Shown here: positions 27,524 through 37,061 of the stretch, one piece after another
Position numbering within the stretch: the first letter of the stretch is position 1
Layout: every line of letters starts with the position of its first letter
Assembly: GCA_016458225.1 (NCBI GenBank)
Contig: JAEMGR010000036.1
Coordinates: 1-64,000, forward strand
Length of the DNA stretch: 64,000 nucleotides
Direction of reading: 5' to 3'
DNA from: Myxococcaceae bacterium JPH2
Lineage (GTDB): Bacteria; Myxococcota; Myxococcia; Myxococcales; Myxococcaceae
The notes under the pieces: model-generated
The model's database searches: none
Told to the model about the DNA's origin: nothing
Seen by the model: only the letters and a program-made list of their open reading frames with translations
Position numbers and translations under genes: made by a program

Positions 27524-28809
27524 GCATCCACCTGCTCGAAGCGCACCCGGTCTCCGGGCCGCAGCACCGCGCCCCGCTCCGAGTCGAAGGCCGTGAAGTC
27601 CAGCGCGGTCCCCACCAGGTTCCATCCCCCGGGGGACGTGAAGGGGTAGACGCCCGTGCGCGCTCCCGCGATGCCCACCGAGAGCGCCGGCACTCGCGCG
27701 CGAGGCGAGGCCAGTCGCGGGCACGCGATGCTTGGGTCCACTTCGCCCAGGTAGGCGAACCCTGGCAGGAAGCCCACGCATCGGACGGTGTACTCGCGCG
27801 CCGCGTGCCGTCGCGCCACCTCGTCCACCGTCAACCCGCCGTGCTCCGCCACCTTCGCCAGGTCGGGGCCGTCGTAGCGCACGCGCAGGGTGACGCGCGG
27901 ATGGGGCTGCTCGACCGCGGGCAGCAAGCGCAAGCGCGCGAGGACGAGCCGAGGCTCCTCCGGAGGCGCGTCGGGAGCGAAGTACACGCTGACGTGGTCC
28001 TCGGTGAGGACGCAATCCACCACGTGAGGCAGGGCGCGCAGGGTCTCCTGTGCCCGTCCTCCGTCCAGCCCCTCCGGGAGCGTCAGTCGCAGCGCGCACT
28101 CGCCCAGCGGGTCCTCGCGAATCGCGAGTGCATCCAGTCCCGCACGCACCTCGGTGGCCAGGGTGACCGCGCCCGGCGTGTCGCCGTGAACGCACAGCGT
28201 CTCGACCGCACCGCTCTTCGCCAGCCGCGAGGCGTTCTCCCGCACGCGCGCGAGGTCCGTCAGCACGGCCCCGGGCTGGCCCCTCGGGATGAGCGAGCCG
28301 TCCGGCCGCGTCCCCCGGTCCGCGAAGCCCTCGCGCAGATAGGCGAGGCTCGCCTCGCGCGCCGCGTCCCACAGCGCCCCCTGCGGAGGCCCGATGAGCG
28401 TGAGGTCCGGTCCCAGCGCGCGGATGAGTCCCGCGACGACCGCCCGAGCGATGGCCGGCGTGGCGTGGGCTGCGTGGTAGAGCGCGCCGTGGGGCTTGGC
28501 GAAGGCGACGCGCTGGCCCCGCTCGGAGGCGAGCCTCGCGAGCCGGGTGCATTGCTCCGCCACTTGCTGACCGAGGACGTCAGGGGCGACGTCGAGCGTG
28601 CGCCGCCCGAAGCCTTCGCGATCCTCGAACGATGGGTGCGCACCGACGTGAGTGCCGTGCCGCTCACATTGCGCCAAGGCGTGGCGCATGGAGGCGTCAT
28701 CCCCCGCGTGTCCGCCGCACGCGATGTTGGCCACGTGCGCCAGGGCGTAGAGCCGAGGGTCCTCGTCGGGCAGCTCGCCCAGGTCGATGTTGAGGAGGCA
28801 CCCCATCAT
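27520..28809 (-). CDS. Fused 5-oxoprolinase subunits A and B (PxpA-PxpB)
   Basis: 429 residues from ATG 28809 (or the adjacent ATG 28806). Residues 1 to about 225 are a LamB/YcsF (PxpA) domain: L-N-(I)-D-L-G-E, N-I-A-C-G-G-H-A-G-D, G-A-H-P-S-(F)-x-D, V-K-P-H-G-A-L-Y-like AKPHGALYH, and C-V-H-G-D-T-P-G-A. Residues about 230-429 are a KipI (PxpB) domain: Y-D-G-P-D-L, V-G-F-x-P-G-F-A-Y-(L)-G, and P-G-G-W-(N)-L-(V)-G-x-T. The subunits are normally separate; the fusion is in frame with no stop between. It makes glutamate from 5-oxoproline together with PxpC. Confidence 0.92.
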   Translation of the reverse strand: MMGCLLNIDLGELPDEDPRLYALAHVANIACGGHAGDDASMRHALAQCERHGTHVGAHPSFEDREGFGRRTLDVAPDVLGQQVAEQCTRLARLASERGQRVAFAKPHGALYHAAHATPAIARAVVAGLIRALGPDLTLIGPPQGALWDAAREASLAYLREGFADRGTRPDGSLIPRGQPGAVLTDLARVRENASRLAKSGAVETLCVHGDTPGAVTLATEVRAGLDALAIREDPLGECALRLTLPEGLDGGRAQETLRALPHVVDCVLTEDHVSVYFAPDAPPEEPRLVLARLRLLPAVEQPHPRVTLRVRYDGPDLAKVAEHGGLTVDEVARRHAAREYTVRCVGFLPGFAYLGEVDPSIACPRLASPRARVPALSVGIAGARTGVYPFTSPGGWNLVGTALDFTAFDSERGAVLRPGDRVRFEQVDA

Positions 28810-28825
28810 GGGCGCCACGCTACAC

Positions 28826-28905
28826 AAAAAAATCCAGCACTGGTCCGTGCCCACCCGGTGACCAGGGTCTCTGGTCGCGGCGAAGACACGGAGGCCAGTG
28901 CTGGA
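28826..28905 (-). promoter_or_regulatory. Long hairpin with T-run upstream of pxpAB
   Basis: The arms 28833-28849 and 28887-28905 pair as 11 bp (TCCAGCACTGG) plus 6 bp (TCCGTG), with a two-base bulge. A small inner hairpin is GACCAG/CTGGTC (28860-28876). On the minus strand the outer stem is followed directly by seven T (28826-28832), the form of an intrinsic terminator. It ends only 16 bases before the pxpAB start, leaving no room for a promoter between, so it probably lies in the pxpAB leader and could act as an attenuator. Alternatively it terminates the upstream cytochrome gene. Confidence 0.6.
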
Positions 28906-29085
28906 ACCGCGCCCCCGGAATAAGGGGCCGGCCTGATTCCGGAAGACGCGGGTGCCCCCCCGCCACCATGGAGGGGAAGGCGAACTGAACTACGAGGTGA
29001 TTTGGAGGACTCCCCCCTCGTGCACCACCTCTTCCGGGATACGTGGCGAGGGGCTTTTTCTGGCAATTTCGCCGTGAATCTTTTG

Positions 29086-30510
29086 TCAGCGCGGCGTCGC
29101 CAGGGTCGAGGGGCCACCGGCCTTCACCCACCGAACGAGGGCCAGCGCGGTGCGCTCGTCAATCAGCTCGGCGTAGGTGGGCATGGGCGTGCCCGGCAGG
29201 TACTTCTCCGGGTTGCGCACCCACTTCACCAGCTCCAGGTCCGAGCGGTGGGCCGCGTGCGCGAGCCGGTCGTGGTAGCGCGCCCCGGGCGCATGGCAGC
29301 TCGAGCACCCGTACTGGACGAACAGCTTCGCCGCGTCCACCTTCGCGGGCGTCAGCACGGGCCTCGGCTTGCGCACCACGGGATTCACCTGCCCGCTGGC
29401 CAGCGTGGTCGCGGGAGGGGGCGTCGAGCCGACCGAGGGCGTCGCCGTGGGTGTGGTCGTCGGAGGAGGCGCAGCAGGTGTCGGAAGGGCCTCGGCGACG
29501 GCGGCCTCGGCGGCGGTGTCGAGCTGGGTCTCCGCGCTCTGGTCGCCCGCGCCCGTGTCGGGATTCACCCAGGCCGCGCGGACGCTGGTGGCGGTGAGGC
29601 GGGGGCGCGCGCCGTCCACGTTGTTCTTCTTCGGAGCCAGGGTGCGCAGGTAGTCGTAGAGCGCCCGGGCCTCGGCTTCATCGAGGGCGCGGAAGCGCGG
29701 CATGGGGGAGCGCAGCGCCGAGCCATCCGGCGCGAGCCCGTCGCGCAGCGCGCGGGTGAAGTCCGCGAGCGTCCAGTTCGCGAGGCCTGTGGCATCGAAC
29801 GTGAGGTTGCTGGAGTAGACCTTGCGGCCCTCGGGGTCCACGAAGGCCATGCCGCCCGAGAAGGCGTCGTCGCCTTTCGTCTTGTCGGGGCTGAAGCCGT
29901 CCGTGTGGCACGAGGCGCAGTCGTAGACCTCGTGGGCCATGTAGCGGCCGTACTCCAGCGTGGGCCCCTTGGGGGGCACGGGGATGCCGGAGGCGGGGCG
30001 CTCCGCGGGGGTGTTGCCGGTGATGAAGCGGAAGCCGATGCCGCCCACGAAGCTGAACTCGCACGCGGGCGCGGGCTTTGGATCCGCTCGGAACAGCGGG
30101 TCCTCCGAGCGCAGGAAGCCCAGCACCGCCGCGAGGTCCGCGTCGCCCATGCCGTAGCTGGGCATCACCATGAGGCGCCCGTCGCGACTCACCGCGTAGC
30201 GGATGGCGCGCGCCAGCTCCTCGTCCTTCGCCGCGCCAATGCCGCCCACCGGATCCGCGGTCAGGTTGGCCGAGTGGAAGCGGCCCATGTACGAGGGCAG
30301 CTCGCGCAAGGGCGCGCCCGAGGCGGTGTCTCGGTCTCCGCCGCGATGACAGGCCTCACAGCTCGCGTGGAAGATGTCGGCGCCGCGCACGAGCGCCTGG
30401 GGAGACGTGTCCGCGCGGATGGGCGGGTAGGGCGCGTGGACGGTGCCCGCGCATCCCGAGAGCAGCACGAGGGTCGACAGCACGGCAGCCAGCACGTCGC
30501 GGCGCATCAT
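29086..30510 (-). CDS. Tri-haem c-type cytochrome lipoprotein
   Basis: 474 residues. Lipobox LLSGC (Cys20). Three haem-binding motifs: CEACH (51-55), CASCH (198-202) and CSSCH (402-406). They sit in three cytochrome-c domains; the third is separated by a Pro/Thr/Ala-rich linker (about 335-385). The first two domains resemble membrane-side cytochromes of alcohol-dehydrogenase type, with the segment N-L-T as in 'SNLT/ANLT'. It probably carries electrons at the cell surface or periplasm. Neighbours give no partner oxidoreductase. Confidence 0.88.
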   Translation of the reverse strand: MMRRDVLAAVLSTLVLLSGCAGTVHAPYPPIRADTSPQALVRGADIFHASCEACHRGGDRDTASGAPLRELPSYMGRFHSANLTADPVGGIGAAKDEELARAIRYAVSRDGRLMVMPSYGMGDADLAAVLGFLRSEDPLFRADPKPAPACEFSFVGGIGFRFITGNTPAERPASGIPVPPKGPTLEYGRYMAHEVYDCASCHTDGFSPDKTKGDDAFSGGMAFVDPEGRKVYSSNLTFDATGLANWTLADFTRALRDGLAPDGSALRSPMPRFRALDEAEARALYDYLRTLAPKKNNVDGARPRLTATSVRAAWVNPDTGAGDQSAETQLDTAAEAAVAEALPTPAAPPPTTTPTATPSVGSTPPPATTLASGQVNPVVRKPRPVLTPAKVDAAKLFVQYGCSSCHAPGARYHDRLAHAAHRSDLELVKWVRNPEKYLPGTPMPTYAELIDERTALALVRWVKAGGPSTLATPR

Positions 30511-30601
30511 GGGCTCCTCAACTCGGGGCGCAGGACGGATAGCGCACTTCGGGCCCTTCGTGGAGACCCCCTCCCGCGCGCTCGCGGCTACAGTGCCTCG
30601 G

Positions 30602-31741
30602 ATGACCCGCCCCCTCGAGTCCTACCGCGCCGAGTTCCCTGTCCTACAGGAGCAGCTCTACCTGAATCACGCGGGCGTGGCGCCCACGAGCCTGCGCGCC
30701 GCGAGCGCCGTGCGTGGCTGGATGGAGGACCTGGTGCATACCGGCATCCAGCACGAGCGCGGCTGGGAGGCCCACTGCGAGAAGGTCCGAGGCATGGCCG
30801 CGCGGCTCATCGGTGCCGCGCCGGACGAAGTGGCCTTCGTGCGCAACACCAGCCACGGCCTGGGCCTGGTGGCCGAGGGACTCGACTGGCGTCCCGGTGA
30901 CGAGGTCGTGGTGGCCACCCGCCTGGAGTACCCCTCCAATGTCTATCCCTGGCTCCACCTGCGCGACCGCGGCGTGGTGGTGCGCGACATCGAGACGCCC
31001 GCGGGCGGAGTCACGCCGGAGGCAGTGGCCGCCTCGCTCACCTCGCGCACGCGGTTGGTGGCCGTGTCGTCCGTGCAGTTCGCGACGGGGTACCGCACGG
31101 ACCTCGATGCGCTCGGGGCGGTGTGCGAACGCGCGGGCGCGTTGTTGTGCGTGGACGGCATCCAGAGCGTGGGCTGCGTGCCGGTGGACGTGAAGAAGTC
31201 TCGCGCGCACTTCCTCAGCGCGGACAGCCACAAGTGGATGCTGGGCATCGCGGGCATCGGCATCCTCTACGTGGCGCGCGACGTCCTGCCGCGCGTGCGC
31301 CCGGTGCTGGTGGGCTGGCGCAGCACCACGGACGCGTGGAACTTCAATCGCAGCCACTTCGAGCTGCGCCCGGACGCGCTGAAGTTCGAGGAGGGCAGCG
31401 CGGCCTACACCGGCATCTACGCGCTGGGCGCGGCGCTGGAGCTGTTGCTGGAGGTGGGGGTGGACCGCATCGCCGAGCGCATCGGCCAGCTCGTCTCGCG
31501 GCTGGAGGCGGGCCTTCGCGACCTGGGCTGCGACGTGGGGCCCGCGCCCGAACACCGCGCGGGCATCCTCACCTTCCTGCCGCCCGGCGCGGATCCGCGC
31601 GCGCTCAGCACCTGGTTGTCCGAGCGCAAGGTGGCGCATTCCGTGCGGCGCGGGCGCATCCGCCTGTCGCCGCACTTCTACAACACGCCAGAGGAGATGG
31701 ACCGGGTGGTGAGCTGGGTGCGCGAGTTCGCGCACCCCTGA
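30602..31741 (+). CDS. Class V aminotransferase (isopenicillin-N epimerase-like)
   Basis: 379 residues from ATG 30602. PLP fold-type I class V: L-N-H-A-G-V-A-P-T-S opening, N-T-(S)-H-G-L, D-G-I-Q-S-V-G, and the Schiff-base Lys in S-A-D-S-H-K-W-M-L-G. This branch contains cysteine desulfurase-like and isopenicillin-N epimerase-like enzymes; the last lack the conserved catalytic Cys loop of IscS/SufS, as here, so desulfurase activity is not supported. It stands beside the convergent cysK-cysE genes. The substrate is not evident. Confidence 0.85.
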   Translation: MTRPLESYRAEFPVLQEQLYLNHAGVAPTSLRAASAVRGWMEDLVHTGIQHERGWEAHCEKVRGMAARLIGAAPDEVAFVRNTSHGLGLVAEGLDWRPGDEVVVATRLEYPSNVYPWLHLRDRGVVVRDIETPAGGVTPEAVAASLTSRTRLVAVSSVQFATGYRTDLDALGAVCERAGALLCVDGIQSVGCVPVDVKKSRAHFLSADSHKWMLGIAGIGILYVARDVLPRVRPVLVGWRSTTDAWNFNRSHFELRPDALKFEEGSAAYTGIYALGAALELLLEVGVDRIAERIGQLVSRLEAGLRDLGCDVGPAPEHRAGILTFLPPGADPRALSTWLSERKVAHSVRRGRIRLSPHFYNTPEEMDRVVSWVREFAHP

Positions 31742-31751
31742 GTCCCGAGCG

Positions 31752-32672
<921 letters not shown>

Positions 32673-32712
32673 GGGTCCGTGGCGGGGCTGCGGGTGAGGG
32701 CTGCGCTGCGTT

Positions 32713-33558
32713 TCAAATGTGGTAGTCCAGCTCATCGAGTCCGCTGTCGCCGTTGCGCGGGCGGACCTCGCTGCGTCGGGTGACGATGGAGTTGCGCGGC
32801 ACGCTCTGCGTGAGCCACGCGTTGCCGGCGATGATGCTGCCCTGGCCCACCACCGTCTCGCCGCCGAGGATGGTGGCGTTGGCGTACACCACCACGCCGT
32901 CCTCGATGGTCGGGTGGCGCTTCTTGTTCGCCAGGGCCTTCTCCACCATCAGCGCGCCCAGGGTGACGCCCTGGTAGAGCTTCACGTTGTCGCCAATCAG
33001 CGTCGTCTCGCCGATGACCACGCCCGTGCCGTGGTCGATGACGAAGCGCCGCCCGATGACCGCCCCCGGGTGGATGTCCACGCCCGTGCGCTGATGCGCG
33101 TGCTCGGTGAGCAGCCGCGGCAGCAGCGGGAAGCCCAGGCCGTGGAGCGCGTGCGCCACGCGGTAGATGGCGATGGCGAGGAAGCCCGGATACGTGAGGA
33201 TGACCTCGTCCACGCTGCGCGCGGCGGGGTCCGCGTCGAAGATGGCCTGCGCGTCCTGCTGGAGCCACGCGTACGTGTCCGGCAGTCCCGCCATGAAGCG
33301 CGCCGGGAGCGACGGCTCCGTGCGCGGATAGTGCGGCTCCAGCAGGTCCAACAGCCGGTGCAGGCTGGCTTCCACGGTGGTGACGTCACGCCGAACCGCC
33401 GCGGCGCTGCACTCCAGCCGGTCCGCGAAGTGCGGGAACAACAAGCCCAGCACCTGCCCGACGAACTCCGGCGCCGCCTTGCGCACGTCCGGGGGAAAGC
33501 AGTGGCGCTGCCTCGCATCCAACAGGGCCGCTACCAGTCTTGCGTGAGGGTCTTCCAT
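32713..33558 (-). CDS. cysE: Serine O-acetyltransferase (EpsC/CysE type)
   Basis: 281 residues. An N-terminal helical domain (about 1-130) is followed by a left-handed beta-helix with hexapeptide repeats. Catalytic residues are in D-I-H-P-G-A-V-I-G and [11 protein letters not shown]. Length and N-terminus fit the EpsC-like branch rather than the shorter E. coli CysE. It acetylates serine to O-acetylserine for cysK downstream. Divergent from the Fur-box operon, 133 bp from the palindrome. Confidence 0.94.
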   Translation of the reverse strand: MEDPHARLVAALLDARQRHCFPPDVRKAAPEFVGQVLGLLFPHFADRLECSAAAVRRDVTTVEASLHRLLDLLEPHYPRTEPSLPARFMAGLPDTYAWLQQDAQAIFDADPAARSVDEVILTYPGFLAIAIYRVAHALHGLGFPLLPRLLTEHAHQRTGVDIHPGAVIGRRFVIDHGTGVVIGETTLIGDNVKLYQGVTLGALMVEKALANKKRHPTIEDGVVVYANATILGGETVVGQGSIIAGNAWLTQSVPRNSIVTRRSEVRPRNGDSGLDELDYHI

Positions 33559-33691
33559 GGGGCGTTGCGTCAGACTAGCCGAAGAGGGGGGACCTCTCCC
33601 TAACGCCCGCCCGCGTCATCGCGCATGACGGAACGCGGGGCGCTCACGCCCCCGCCCCTTGACCGCGGCCCAAGGCTTGGGACATCATGAG

Positions 33692-33716
33692 TTTGACTTT
33701 GAGAATCAAAGTCAAA
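33692..33716. promoter_or_regulatory. Fur-type operator (perfect palindrome)
   Basis: A perfect inverted repeat of 11-base arms (TTTGACTTTGA) around a 3-base centre (GAA), in very GC-rich surroundings. Centred 21 bases match the 7-1-7 Fur box TGATAATGATAATCATTATCA at 14 of 21 positions, including the invariant TGA/TCA ends and TGA-N-AATCA core. It lies 24 bp upstream of the ATG of the small Cys/His protein, in the promoter position for that gene. Zur or PerR relatives bind similar sites, so the metal is inference. Confidence 0.65.
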
Positions 33717-33739
33717 ATTTGAGCCCAGGCGAGGACGCG

Positions 33740-33988
33740 ATGTCTGCTCAGGAATGCGGAAAGACAGTGCTGGCGCGGGGGCCATGCGCCGAGGTCACGC
33801 GGTGCGCCTGCGGGCACATCCACCTGGCAGTGGGGCCGGTGACGCTGCGGCTGGACGAGGACATCCTGCGGGCGCTGGGGCTCACGCTGGCCGAGGCGGT
33901 GCGGCGCCTGGCGGGGCCGGCCGAGTCCGAGACGCCAGCGATGGCGGGCGCGCCCCACGGGGTCTCCACGGGCGGGTGGAAGCAGTGA
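33740..33988 (+). CDS. Small Cys/His-rich protein, iron-box regulated
   Basis: 82 residues from ATG 33740, with GAGG upstream. Cys at 6, 16, 22 and 24 and His at 26 and 28 form a C-x5-C-A-C-G-H-I-H cluster, plausible as a metal site. Then V-G-P-V-T-L-R-L-D-E-x-I-L-R-A-L suggests a beta hairpin and helix. No signal peptide. I do not recognise the family. The TGA overlaps the GTG of the haem-oxygenase-like gene by 4 bp, so the two are translated together. The palindrome just upstream implies repression by an iron or zinc sensor. Confidence 0.7.
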   Translation: MSAQECGKTVLARGPCAEVTRCACGHIHLAVGPVTLRLDEDILRALGLTLAEAVRRLAGPAESETPAMAGAPHGVSTGGWKQ

Positions 33989-34746
33989 CGGTCACCGGCG
34001 TCTGGAGGGGCCCGCGTCCGGAGACCTCGGCGCGCGAGCGGCGCCTGTCCGTCGCGTCGCAGGCGACGGGGCTGGCCTTGCGGCTGGAGGAGGAGACGGT
34101 GGAGGCGCGCCTGCGCGTGGAGCGCTCGCTGTTCCTGCAGTCGCTGTTCTGCGAGCCCTGGGAGGGCGGCGTGCTGGGCGAGTACGTCCGCGCGGCCCAC
34201 TACACGGCGTACCTGCGTCAGCTCCATGTCCTCTACGTGACATTCGAGTCCTTGCTGCCCCGGTTGAGGGATGTGCCCCTGGCGCAGGTGTTGTGGCTGC
34301 CGGAGCTGCGGCGCGCGTCCGCGTTGGAGGCGGACCTCGCCTGGTTCTGCGGGGACACGCGCAGCGAGCCGTTCGCGTGCGAGGAGACGCTGCTGCACGT
34401 GGAGCGGATGCGGGAGGTGCTCGGCGAGGCGCCGCACCTGCTGCTGGCCCATGCGTATGCGCGCTGCGTGCTGGACCTCTATCCGGGGCCGCTGAAGGCG
34501 CAGCTGGTGGCGGAGTCCTTCGAGTTGGAGGACGGCCATGGCACGGCGTTCTACAACGCGCTCTCGCTGGGCGAGGTGCCGGCCTTCCGCGCGCGGCTGC
34601 ATGAGCGACTGGAGGCGCTGCGGCTGGGTGAGGACGCGGTGGAGGAGATTGTCCAGGAGGCGCGTCTGGCCTTCCGTCTCCATGCGCGACTGTGCGAGTC
34701 CCTGGCTCGCGGCGGACCCGCCGTGGCGCTTGCCGCGCCGCGATAG
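33985..34746 (+). CDS. Haem-oxygenase-like protein lacking the proximal His
   Basis: 253 residues from GTG 33985 (4-bp overlap with the small protein). Alignment by eye with bacterial haem oxygenases runs L-A-(L)-x-L-(E)-x-x-T-x-x-A-R-x-x-(V)-E-(R)-S-x-F over residues 30-50, where canonical enzymes have A-H; the haem-ligating His is Arg42 here. The distal helix (155-170) keeps A-H-x-Y-x-R-x-x-x-D-L but the flexible G-D-L-S-G-G is replaced by L-D-L-Y-P-G. Length (253 vs about 215) gives an N-terminal extension. It is likely a non-classical member. Function unknown; the iron-type operator is upstream. Confidence 0.75.
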   Translation: MTVTGVWRGPRPETSARERRLSVASQATGLALRLEEETVEARLRVERSLFLQSLFCEPWEGGVLGEYVRAAHYTAYLRQLHVLYVTFESLLPRLRDVPLAQVLWLPELRRASALEADLAWFCGDTRSEPFACEETLLHVERMREVLGEAPHLLLAHAYARCVLDLYPGPLKAQLVAESFELEDGHGTAFYNALSLGEVPAFRARLHERLEALRLGEDAVEEIVQEARLAFRLHARLCESLARGGPAVALAAPR

Positions 34747-34823
34747 TGAATGGCTGACGGGCCGGCGAGCCCCGCGGTCATCGGTCGCTTGTGGAGCACG
34801 CCGCGTCCTGGGGACGATGGGGC

Positions 34824-36437
34824 ATGACCGCTCCCTCCTATGCCCATGGCACGTGCCCGACCCCGCTGCTCGGGGAGACCGTCGGGAGGAACCTCCAGCG
34901 CATGGTGGAGGCGCATGGTGACCGGGAGGCGCTGGTGGTGGTGTCGCAGGGCTACCGCGCGACGTACCGCCAGTTCTGGGACGCGACCACTGAGGCGGCC
35001 ATGGGCCTCTTGGGATTGGGCGTGGGCAAGGGCGACCGGGTGGGGCTGTGGTCTCCCAATCGCTTCGAGTGGGTGGTGTGCCAGTACGCGGCGGCGCGGG
35101 TGGGCGCCATCCTCGTCAACCTCAACCCGGCCTACCGCACGGCGGAGCTGGAGTACGCGCTCAATCAGGCCGGCGTCAGCGTGCTGCTGTTGGCCAAGGG
35201 CTTCCGGCAGACGGACTACCGGACGATGCTGGAGGAGGTGCGGCCCCGTTGCCCGGCGCTGCGCGTGGCGCTGGTGCTGGATGATGACTGGGAGTTGCTC
35301 GCGCGCACCGGGGCGCACGTGAGCGAGCGGACGCTGGCGGACCGCGAGGCCTCGCTCCAGTTCGATGACCCCATCAACATCCAGTACACCTCTGGGACGA
35401 CGGGCTTCCCGAAGGGCGCCACGCTGTCGCACCACAACGTGCTCAACAACGGCTTCTTCGTGGGGGAGTTGCTGGGCTACGGGCCCGAGGAGCGGGTGTG
35501 CATCCCCGTGCCCTTCTACCACTGCTTCGGCATGGTGATGGGCAACCTGGCGTGCACGTCCCATGGGGCGTGCATGGTGATTCCGGGCGAGGGCTTCGAG
35601 CCGCTCGCGGTGTTGCAGGCGGTGCAGGCCGAGCGCTGCACATCGCTCTACGGCGTGCCGACGATGTTCATCGCGGAGTTGGATGAGCCGCGCTTTGGCG
35701 AGTTCGACTTGAGCTCGCTGCGCACGGGCATCATGGCGGGCTCGCCGTGTCCCGTGGAGGTGATGAAGGCGGTGCAGTCGCGGATGCACATGCGCGAGGT
35801 GTCCATCTGCTACGGCATGACCGAGACCTCGCCGGTGTCGACGCAGACGCTGCTGGAGGACACGTTGGAGCGGCGCGTGGCCACGGTGGGGCATGTGCAC
35901 CCGCACATCGAGGTGAAGGTCGTGGATCCGGATTCGAGGGCCGTCGTGCCGCGAGGGCAGCCGGGGGAGCTGTGCACGCGGGGCTACAGCGTGATGCTGG
36001 GGTACTGGGAGAACGCCGAGGCCACGGCGGCGGCGGTGGACGCCGCGGGCTGGATGCACACGGGTGACCTGGCCCTGATGGACGCGGATGGCTACGTGCG
36101 GATCGTCGGTCGCATCAAGGACATGATCATCCGAGGCGGCGAGAACGTGTACCCGCGCGAGGTGGAAGAGTTCCTCCACACGCACCCGGGTGTCAGCGAG
36201 GCGCAGGTCATCGGAGTGCCGAGCGCGAAGTACGGCGAAGAGGTGATGGCCTGGGTGCGTGGGCGCCCGGGCGTGAGCCTCACCGAGGCGTCGCTGCGAG
36301 AGTTCTGCACGGGGCGCATCGCCACGTTCAAGATTCCCCGCTACTGGAAGTTCGTGGAGTCCTTCCCCATGACGGTGACGGGAAAGGTCCAGAAGTTCCG
36401 CATGCGCGAGCTGTCCTCCAGCGAGCTGGGACTCTAG
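34824..36437 (+). CDS. Long- or medium-chain acyl-CoA synthetase (AMP-binding)
   Basis: 537 residues from ATG 34824. ANL-superfamily motifs: P-loop [13 protein letters not shown] at 188-200, A-I-(L)-V-N-(L)-N-P, Y-G-M-T-E-(T)-S-P, T-G-D-L-A, and [13 protein letters not shown]-(V)-Y-P-R-E near the C-terminus with the catalytic Lys in [11 protein letters not shown]. It forms acyl-CoA from fatty acid, CoA and ATP. Chain length is not readable. Downstream of the iron-box operon by 77 bp; may be separate. Confidence 0.92.
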   Translation: MTAPSYAHGTCPTPLLGETVGRNLQRMVEAHGDREALVVVSQGYRATYRQFWDATTEAAMGLLGLGVGKGDRVGLWSPNRFEWVVCQYAAARVGAILVNLNPAYRTAELEYALNQAGVSVLLLAKGFRQTDYRTMLEEVRPRCPALRVALVLDDDWELLARTGAHVSERTLADREASLQFDDPINIQYTSGTTGFPKGATLSHHNVLNNGFFVGELLGYGPEERVCIPVPFYHCFGMVMGNLACTSHGACMVIPGEGFEPLAVLQAVQAERCTSLYGVPTMFIAELDEPRFGEFDLSSLRTGIMAGSPCPVEVMKAVQSRMHMREVSICYGMTETSPVSTQTLLEDTLERRVATVGHVHPHIEVKVVDPDSRAVVPRGQPGELCTRGYSVMLGYWENAEATAAAVDAAGWMHTGDLALMDADGYVRIVGRIKDMIIRGGENVYPREVEEFLHTHPGVSEAQVIGVPSAKYGEEVMAWVRGRPGVSLTEASLREFCTGRIATFKIPRYWKFVESFPMTVTGKVQKFRMRELSSSELGL

Positions 36438-36513
36438 CCCGTGGGGCCTGGGGGCCCCGCTGGGCTGAAGTCCTGGCGGAGCGGAGACTCGCCAGGACGC
36501 GAGGGACGTCTGC

Positions 36514-37035
36514 CTATGCGCGAGCCCTTCGTGCGCTGACCTTCTTCGCGGCGGGCTTCTGGGTCGCGGCCTTTTTCGCGGCGGGCTTCTTGGCCGCCGA
36601 CTTCTTCGCGGCGGGCTTCGCCTCAGCGGCTGCTTTCTTGGCGGCGGCCTTCTTCGCGGCCGCGGCCTTTCTGTCCGCCGTGGCTTGCTGGGCCTGGGCC
36701 TTCTTCACCGCGGCCCGCTGCGCCGCGTCCACGGCCTTGCGTGCCCAGGGCAGCAGCTCTCGGGCGTCATCCGCCGCGTCCGAGGGCGGCGTCCAGTAGC
36801 CCAGCGACACGGGATGCTCTCCACCCCCGTAGACGAAGGGTTGACCTCCGGCTCGCTCGAAGGCGTCGCGCGTGAGTTCGTCGACCTTCAGGTAGAGCTG
36901 CCCCTCGGCGATGAGCCCGAACATCCGACCGCCGTAATAGACGCCCCAGCCCCCGAACATGTGCCGCACCTGCACCGCACCCAGTGGCTCGAGCAACTCC
37001 ACCACGTACGTCACGTACCCGTCCTGCCGCGCCAT
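36514..37035 (-). CDS. TfoX/Sxy-like protein with histone-like Lys/Ala tail
   Basis: 173 residues from ATG 37035. Residues 1-105 are a TfoX N-terminal-type domain (R-H-M-F-G-G-W-G-V-Y-Y-x-G-x-M-F-G and Y-L-K-V-D). Residues about 110-173 are a repeat of A-A-A-K-K / P-A-A-K-K, the histone-H1-like tail that often binds DNA. TfoX/Sxy proteins promote competence in gamma-proteobacteria; the role in myxobacteria is not established. The combination suggests a nucleoid-bound TfoX-like protein (inference). Confidence 0.82.
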   Translation of the reverse strand: MARQDGYVTYVVELLEPLGAVQVRHMFGGWGVYYGGRMFGLIAEGQLYLKVDELTRDAFERAGGQPFVYGGGEHPVSLGYWTPPSDAADDARELLPWARKAVDAAQRAAVKKAQAQQATADRKAAAAKKAAAKKAAAEAKPAAKKSAAKKPAAKKAATQKPAAKKVSARRARA

Positions 37036-37061
37036 GAGGATTCCTCTCCTGTGCGCCGAGC

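Noticed and set aside
28810-29085. Known riboswitch class (ykkC/guanidine, glycine, cobalamin) upstream of pxpAB
   Set aside because: None of the conserved core motifs of these classes are present; only the hairpin and T-run are supported.
30602-31741. Cysteine desulfurase (IscS/SufS) function for the class V aminotransferase
   Set aside because: The catalytic Cys loop typical of desulfurases is not visible; proximity to cysK-cysE alone is not enough.
33740-33988. Small ferredoxin-like protein
   Set aside because: The Cys spacing (C-x9-C-x5-C-x-C) is not a 2Fe-2S or 4Fe-4S ferredoxin pattern.
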